Positions 59,667 through 64,000 of a DNA stretch of 64,000 bases are shown piece by piece. Below the pieces are notes generated by a model. The model had not been told where the DNA came from, searched no databases, and was given only the letters and a program-made list of their open reading frames with translations. The position numbers and the translations under genes were made by a program. Source of the DNA: Clitoria ternatea (Eukaryota; Streptophyta; Magnoliopsida; Fabales; Fabaceae); contig CM075673.1 in assembly GCA_037962975.1 (NCBI GenBank), forward strand, positions 15,298,001 to 15,362,000. Reading direction: 5' to 3'. Each line of letters opens with the position of its first letter. Position 1 is the first letter of the stretch.

Positions 59667-62544
59667 TGTAACATCCTAGGTCATTTTACATTTATTTTTA
59701 TTCATTCGATTAAATTTTACAATAAATTTTTCACAATCAATAATTATAATTAAGTTATAATTCAAAATAATGTTTAAGTTTCACTAAACATATTTAAAAT
59801 AGTAAACAGACTCAATTAAATTAAACAATCAAGGAAAAAGGAGAAAACTAGTTAAATAGAGCAAAAGGAGGGAAAAAGGGAATCAGGAGTATCTCGCTTA
59901 AGCGAGGCACCAACTCGCTTGAGCGAGGTTTATATTCTATGCTTGGGCGAGCCACACTCACGCTTGAGCGAATACATTCATATACATCAGGCCTTAGTTC
60001 GCTTGAGCGAGATTTCCTCGCTTGAGCGAATTAACTCCAGTAACCTTACTAACCTGACTCGCTCTAACAAACTACTCTCGCTTAGGCGAGGTTTTTCCAA
60101 TAGCTAGTTTCCTCTTTATTCGCTTGAGCGAGCACATCTCGCTTGAGCGAATAAACTCCAGAATCTAATCCTATGGTCCTCGCTTGAGCGGAACTCAATC
60201 CGCTCGAGCTAAAACCACCCAGTAGCAGCCCCTGATACCTCATACACTTCTCGCTTGAGCGGGGATTTCTCCCGCTTGAGCGCGATCAGCACAGTGGCCA
60301 TTTCCTCTATTCCTCGCTCAGGCGAGGTTATAACCGCTTGAGCGCAAAACCTCCAGAAACCACATTCTCCTAATTCTTACCTATCTCGCTTGAGCTAAAT
60401 CATACCCGCTCGAGCGAGATTTGACCAGAGAGCATAACACTGTCATAAAGCCCTCTCGCTTGAGCGAGAATTCATCTCGCTTGAGCGAGTTATGCAGTAC
60501 ATACGAAGGACTTAAAGTTTTCATACCAACCCACAAATTTAAACACTCACATGTCTCCTCTGACTTAGTTCATCCACTTACCAACATTTCAATCATGCAA
60601 TACACTTCACTTCTAATTTCATTCTGCTAAATGTACATCAATCATCAATGCACCAGACCATTCACCTATCATCCCACATCATTCATATTTCTAATCATAG
60701 ATCAAACCTGTTTATATTCATGCATCAAATACACTACCATTGGCTCCATGCCAATATACATCAACAACATTCAGTTTTCTATTTGCTATTCATCACATTC
60801 ATGACTACGATAACAGTATTCCAAATTGACTCACCATGCATACACAACATCCAAGCACAACATACATAATTCACAACACACATTACACACATAGTTCATT
60901 TCATAAATTCCCTTCGCTTCTTGGCATCAATTCTCCGCTTGACGCATCTCCGGGGCTTCAACCTCCTCCCTGTCATTGGTTACTAAAATTAAAGAAACAA
61001 CAGCAAGGGTGAGTGTTTGGTATCATAATTAATGTAGAATAACAATTTAAGAACAAGGAACATATTTACTAGTTTTTGTTTGTACCATTCATCTTACATC
61101 TTGTTCTCAATTTCTACTTACCAATTAAGGATTCAATTCCAATTCTTTATCTCCAATTTGTCAATCACAATGAACAATCATCATAAAACATATTCATATC
61201 ATTACACAATGTTAACAATACATCGAATAACACAACTGACTCTTATATCAAATCGACGCCTAGTATCCGGATACTAAAAGGATCGACCTTCAGCTGGGGG
61301 TCCTGCTTGACACCCCGTGAACCCTGCTTGGTCCACTGAGTCCTACTTGACTCTCCTCCTCAACCACTGGGTCCTACTTGACCACTGGGTAGCTCAACTG
61401 GGCATAAACACCATGGGAGCCAGAAACGAGGGGCTGCACATACCGTCGGCCGTCCTACACCACATAATCACACAAGTATATTCATATTTCTCATATCATA
61501 CTGCAAGTGGCCAGCAACAAAAAACATATTCATCAATTGGACCTACTTGTCAAGCCCGTCATCACATTGCCACTAAACTCATCAAATCATCACAATTCTC
61601 ATCACGTCATCCTCATAATCATTACAAACCACACTCAATTTACATTCATACACATACTACCATTACGCATTATCAAATCTCATTATTTCCATGTTTCATT
61701 CAATGACTTAATTCAATCATACTTACCTATTCTAATTAATTATAACCCGAACACCCCCCTTACCTTGGTTCCGAGCTCTGACGACTCGTTCTTGACGAGA
61801 TTGGCGTTCTCTCAACGCTATGTCCAACGTCCTACGTTCGAAGTTAACACCCACTTCACCGTTCGATCCTCCGACGACTGTTTCGTTACCTACGGAGGTC
61901 GAAACGCAAAATCCGTCAATGTTAAACCATCCACATTACTTTAAAAAGCCATTTTCAAGCTTCTACGCACTAGAGGAGTAAGAAACGAAACTCATTTCCC
62001 CCATGCACGACCCTTCGGCTTAACGGAGAAAACGAAAGAGCTACGAAAGCTTAATTTAAAAGACCCATTAGACTCACCTCGAAGCTACGGTCTCAAAAAC
62101 GTAGTTAGCTCGAAGTTTCGGCGCAAGATTGACCTCCCCCTGGTGCATGCAGGTCACGGCCAGCATGGAGAGGAAGAAGAAAGCAAATCGCGTGAATGAA
62201 GAAGGAGAAGAAAATGAAACTTAAGGTTTTAATACCCAAGGGCGATTTGGTCATTTCCTATTTCAATTACATTTTCTTTTAAAAGTTTTAATTAAAACTT
62301 TTACCTTTATCTTTCACCCTTCACCTTTTACCCCATTGTAACTTCAAATTTACCTCCTTCTATTTACCTTCATTTATTCTTTTATAATTGATTAATCAAA
62401 TAAATTTATTTATTCCCACAACATTTAATTATTTCTAATTGTATTTTTAATACTAATAATTCCCAAATTTTCAATAAATCCTGTTGGGCAATTATTAATA
62501 TTTTTCGCCAATTAAAACTTTTCTAAAATATTAGGGATGTTACA
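59667..62544 (-). mobile_element. 3' LTR of a Tekay-type chromovirus (2,878 bp)
   Basis: On the minus strand it starts TGTAACATCCCTAATA directly after the polypurine tract and ends CCTAGGATGTTACA at 59667. The flank TGAGT (59662-59666) should be one arm of the target duplication; the partner lies beyond the window. It carries about 20 CTCGCTTGAGCGAG-like words at 59890-60490. No protein is encoded. Confidence 0.85.
59890..60490. repeat. Array of CTCGCTTGAGCGAG imperfect palindromes in Tekay LTR
   Basis: About 20 near-palindromic words (CTCGCTTAAGCGAG, TCGCTTGAGCGAGA, CCGCTTGAGCGC, CTCGCTCAGGCGAGG) often occur in close pairs 15-20 bp apart, the pairs repeating every 50-70 bp. CpG sites are retained in most copies. 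Function unknown; possible transcription-factor or structural sites in U3/R. Confidence 0.88.
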
Positions 62545-62568
62545 TCCACTCCCCCTAAAAAGGGATTT
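62545..62568 (-). other. Polypurine tract of Tekay element
   Basis: The minus strand reads CTTTTTAGGGGGAGTGGA just before the LTR start TGTAACATCC, and is preceded by GGGGACGAAATCCC. A GGACGAAAT..AGGGGGG(A)G signature before TGTAACA is characteristic of the Del/Tekay chromoviruses. Confidence 0.85.
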
Positions 62569-62589
62569 CGTCCCCGAAATCAACGTACC

Positions 62590-64000
62590 TTATTGAAAAA
62601 GATTGGGGTACAGCCGCCTCATGTTTGATTCCAGCTCCTATGTGTAAGTTGCTCCATTTATATTTTGCCACTTCACTTTCACCAATGATACCTCTTTGTT
62701 TCTCAATCGTTAAGCTTGATATCCTTCAATACCAATAGGTGCCACCTCTACCGTCAAATCTTCTTTCAGCTCAATAGAATCTTCAGGTACGATCATGGAG
62801 TCACAAGGAATGTATGCTCGAAGTTGTGACACATGAAACACATTGTGAATATTAGTTAATGATTGGGGAAGATCCAATCGGTAAGCAACATCACCAACTT
62901 TTTCCAGAATCTGATACGGCCCAATATACCGTGGGTTGAGCTTATGGCTCTTTAGTATCCGACCTACGCCCTTGGTAGGTGAAACCTTCAGGAACACCCA
63001 GTCTCCCACCTGAAACTCAAGTGGCCTATGACGATTGTCATAGTAACTCTTCTGACGGTCTTGTGCAACCTTTATCTTTTCGCGAATCATTATCACCTGA
63101 TCATTCATTTCCTGAATTAACTCGGGCCCTAAATGGATTGCATCTCTGTCTTCATTCCAGCATAAGGGCGTACGACACCGCCTTCCGTATAACGCTTCAT
63201 AAGGAGCCATTCCAATGCTACTATGGCAACTGTTATTATAAGCAAATTCTACTAATGGTAGGTATTTCTCCCATGAACCGCCTTGCTCCAGTACACAAGC
63301 TCTAAGCATGTCTTCCAAGGTCTGGATTGTACGCTCAGATTGGCCATCAGTCTGGGGATGATAAGCAGAACTCAACCTCAGTTCAATACCCAATTCCTGT
63401 TGTAAACTTCCCCAGAATCTGGAAGTAAACCAAGGATCACGATCTGAAATAATACTCGCAGGTACACCATGTAATCTTACAATTTCTGCAATGTATAATC
63501 TAGCCAACCGGTCCAATGACCATTTCATATTCATAGCTAAGAAGTGAGCACTCTTTGTTAGCCTATCCACAATCACCCATATTGCATTACAACCAGAACG
63601 GGTACGGGGTAACCCGGATACGAAATCCATAGTAATGCCTTCCCATTTCCACATTGGAATCTCCGGAGGTTGAAGTAGACCTGGGGGTCTCTGGTGTTCG
63701 ACCTTATACTTCTGACATACCACACAAGATCTTACATACTCTATGATTGCTTGTTTCATACCTGGCCACCAGAACTCTCTCTTCAAATCATGGTACATTT
63801 TTGTAACACCAGGATGAATGCTAAAAGAACTTTTATGAGCTTCAGCTAACACGGCCTGCCTAAAGTCACCTTTTGTAGGCACTACAACTCGGTTTCTGAA
63901 TCTCCAAATTCCATCAGTACCTTTGGTTAGCTCCATATCTTTTCCTCTTGCTTGAGTATCGAGCAATTCTAGTAACTCTTCATCTTCCTCCTGAGCCGTG
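62590..64000 (-). pseudogene. Tekay/Del chromovirus integrase and chromodomain, 5' part beyond window; broken at the end
   Basis: Open from the window edge down to TAA at 62710-62712, then TAG at 62638-62640 and TAA at 62590-62592, all in one frame. It encodes the C-terminal part of pol. The integrase zinc finger has H..H (IHPGVTKMYHDLK) and VCQ-type cysteines (SCVVCQKYK). The core has MDFVSGLP, IISDRDPWFTSRFW and YHPQTDGQSERTIQTLEDML, so the D, D and E residues are all present. A GPYxI/LPxxxxxxHNVFHVSQL segment follows. Past the first stop the frame reads RLRNKEVSLVKVKWQN and ELESNMRRLYPNLFQ, a chromodomain of the type used to aim integration at heterochromatin. The two stops separate it from the integrase, so targeting is probably lost. 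Confidence 0.9.

Noticed and set aside
61317..61944. Plus-strand ORFs of 129 and 145 residues
   Set aside because: They lie in the Tekay LTR, are His/Tyr-rich low complexity, overlap each other and have no domain.
62979..63305. Plus-strand ORF of 108 residues
   Set aside because: It is complementary to the integrase coding sequence.

Overview
This is plant nuclear DNA, most likely from a eudicot; a legume is plausible but not proven. It holds one intact multi-exon host gene embedded in layered transposable elements. The plant assignment rests on Tat-type and Tekay-type Ty3 retrotransposons, a CACTA element, a Cassandra-like TRIM with a 5S-rRNA-like segment, Tourist-like MITEs, and a DEMETER/ROS1-family 5-methylcytosine DNA glycosylase, a plant-only fusion architecture. 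All structures were read by eye; no search or alignment program was run.

Layout. (1) 1-855: unidentified LTR-like sequence. (2) 856-11323: an old minus-strand Tat-lineage Ty3 element with one LTR (10523-11323) and a decayed gag-pol. It is truncated before integrase and split by a 5.36-kb CACTA transposon (1147-6510, target duplication CTA). (3) 11324-19367: old repeat-derived DNA carrying two solo LTRs of one family (12429-13474, TSD GATGA; 17697-19256, TSD GGTCT) and a Cassandra-like TRIM LTR (15074-15537, TSD CTCTT). (4) 19368-31556: a complete plus-strand Tat element (TSD GTATA) with PBS, gag-pol, two tandem arrays, a spliced antisense gene, PPT and 3' LTR. Its coding frame is broken by stops that look like C-to-T/G-to-A changes. 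(5) 31562-33303: short non-autonomous element and 3' flank. (6) 33304-43457 (minus): the DNA glycosylase gene. Twenty exons join without a phase error to give a predicted 1,680-residue protein with all catalytic and Fe-S residues. (7) 43458-52800: AT-rich intergenic DNA with a hairpin, MITEs and a hAT-like relic. (8) 52800-59666: Athila-like relic split by a 4.64-kb solo LTR (54403-59042, TSD CTCCA). (9) 59667-64000: 3' LTR, PPT and pol end of a minus-strand Tekay chromovirus whose chromodomain is cut off by stop codons.

Functionally, the only convincing host gene encodes an active DNA demethylase of the type that removes 5-methylcytosine from transposons near genes. It sits among elements bearing the kind of transitions expected from heavy cytosine methylation. 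Whether the nearby repeats act as methylation-sensitive controls of this gene is inference.
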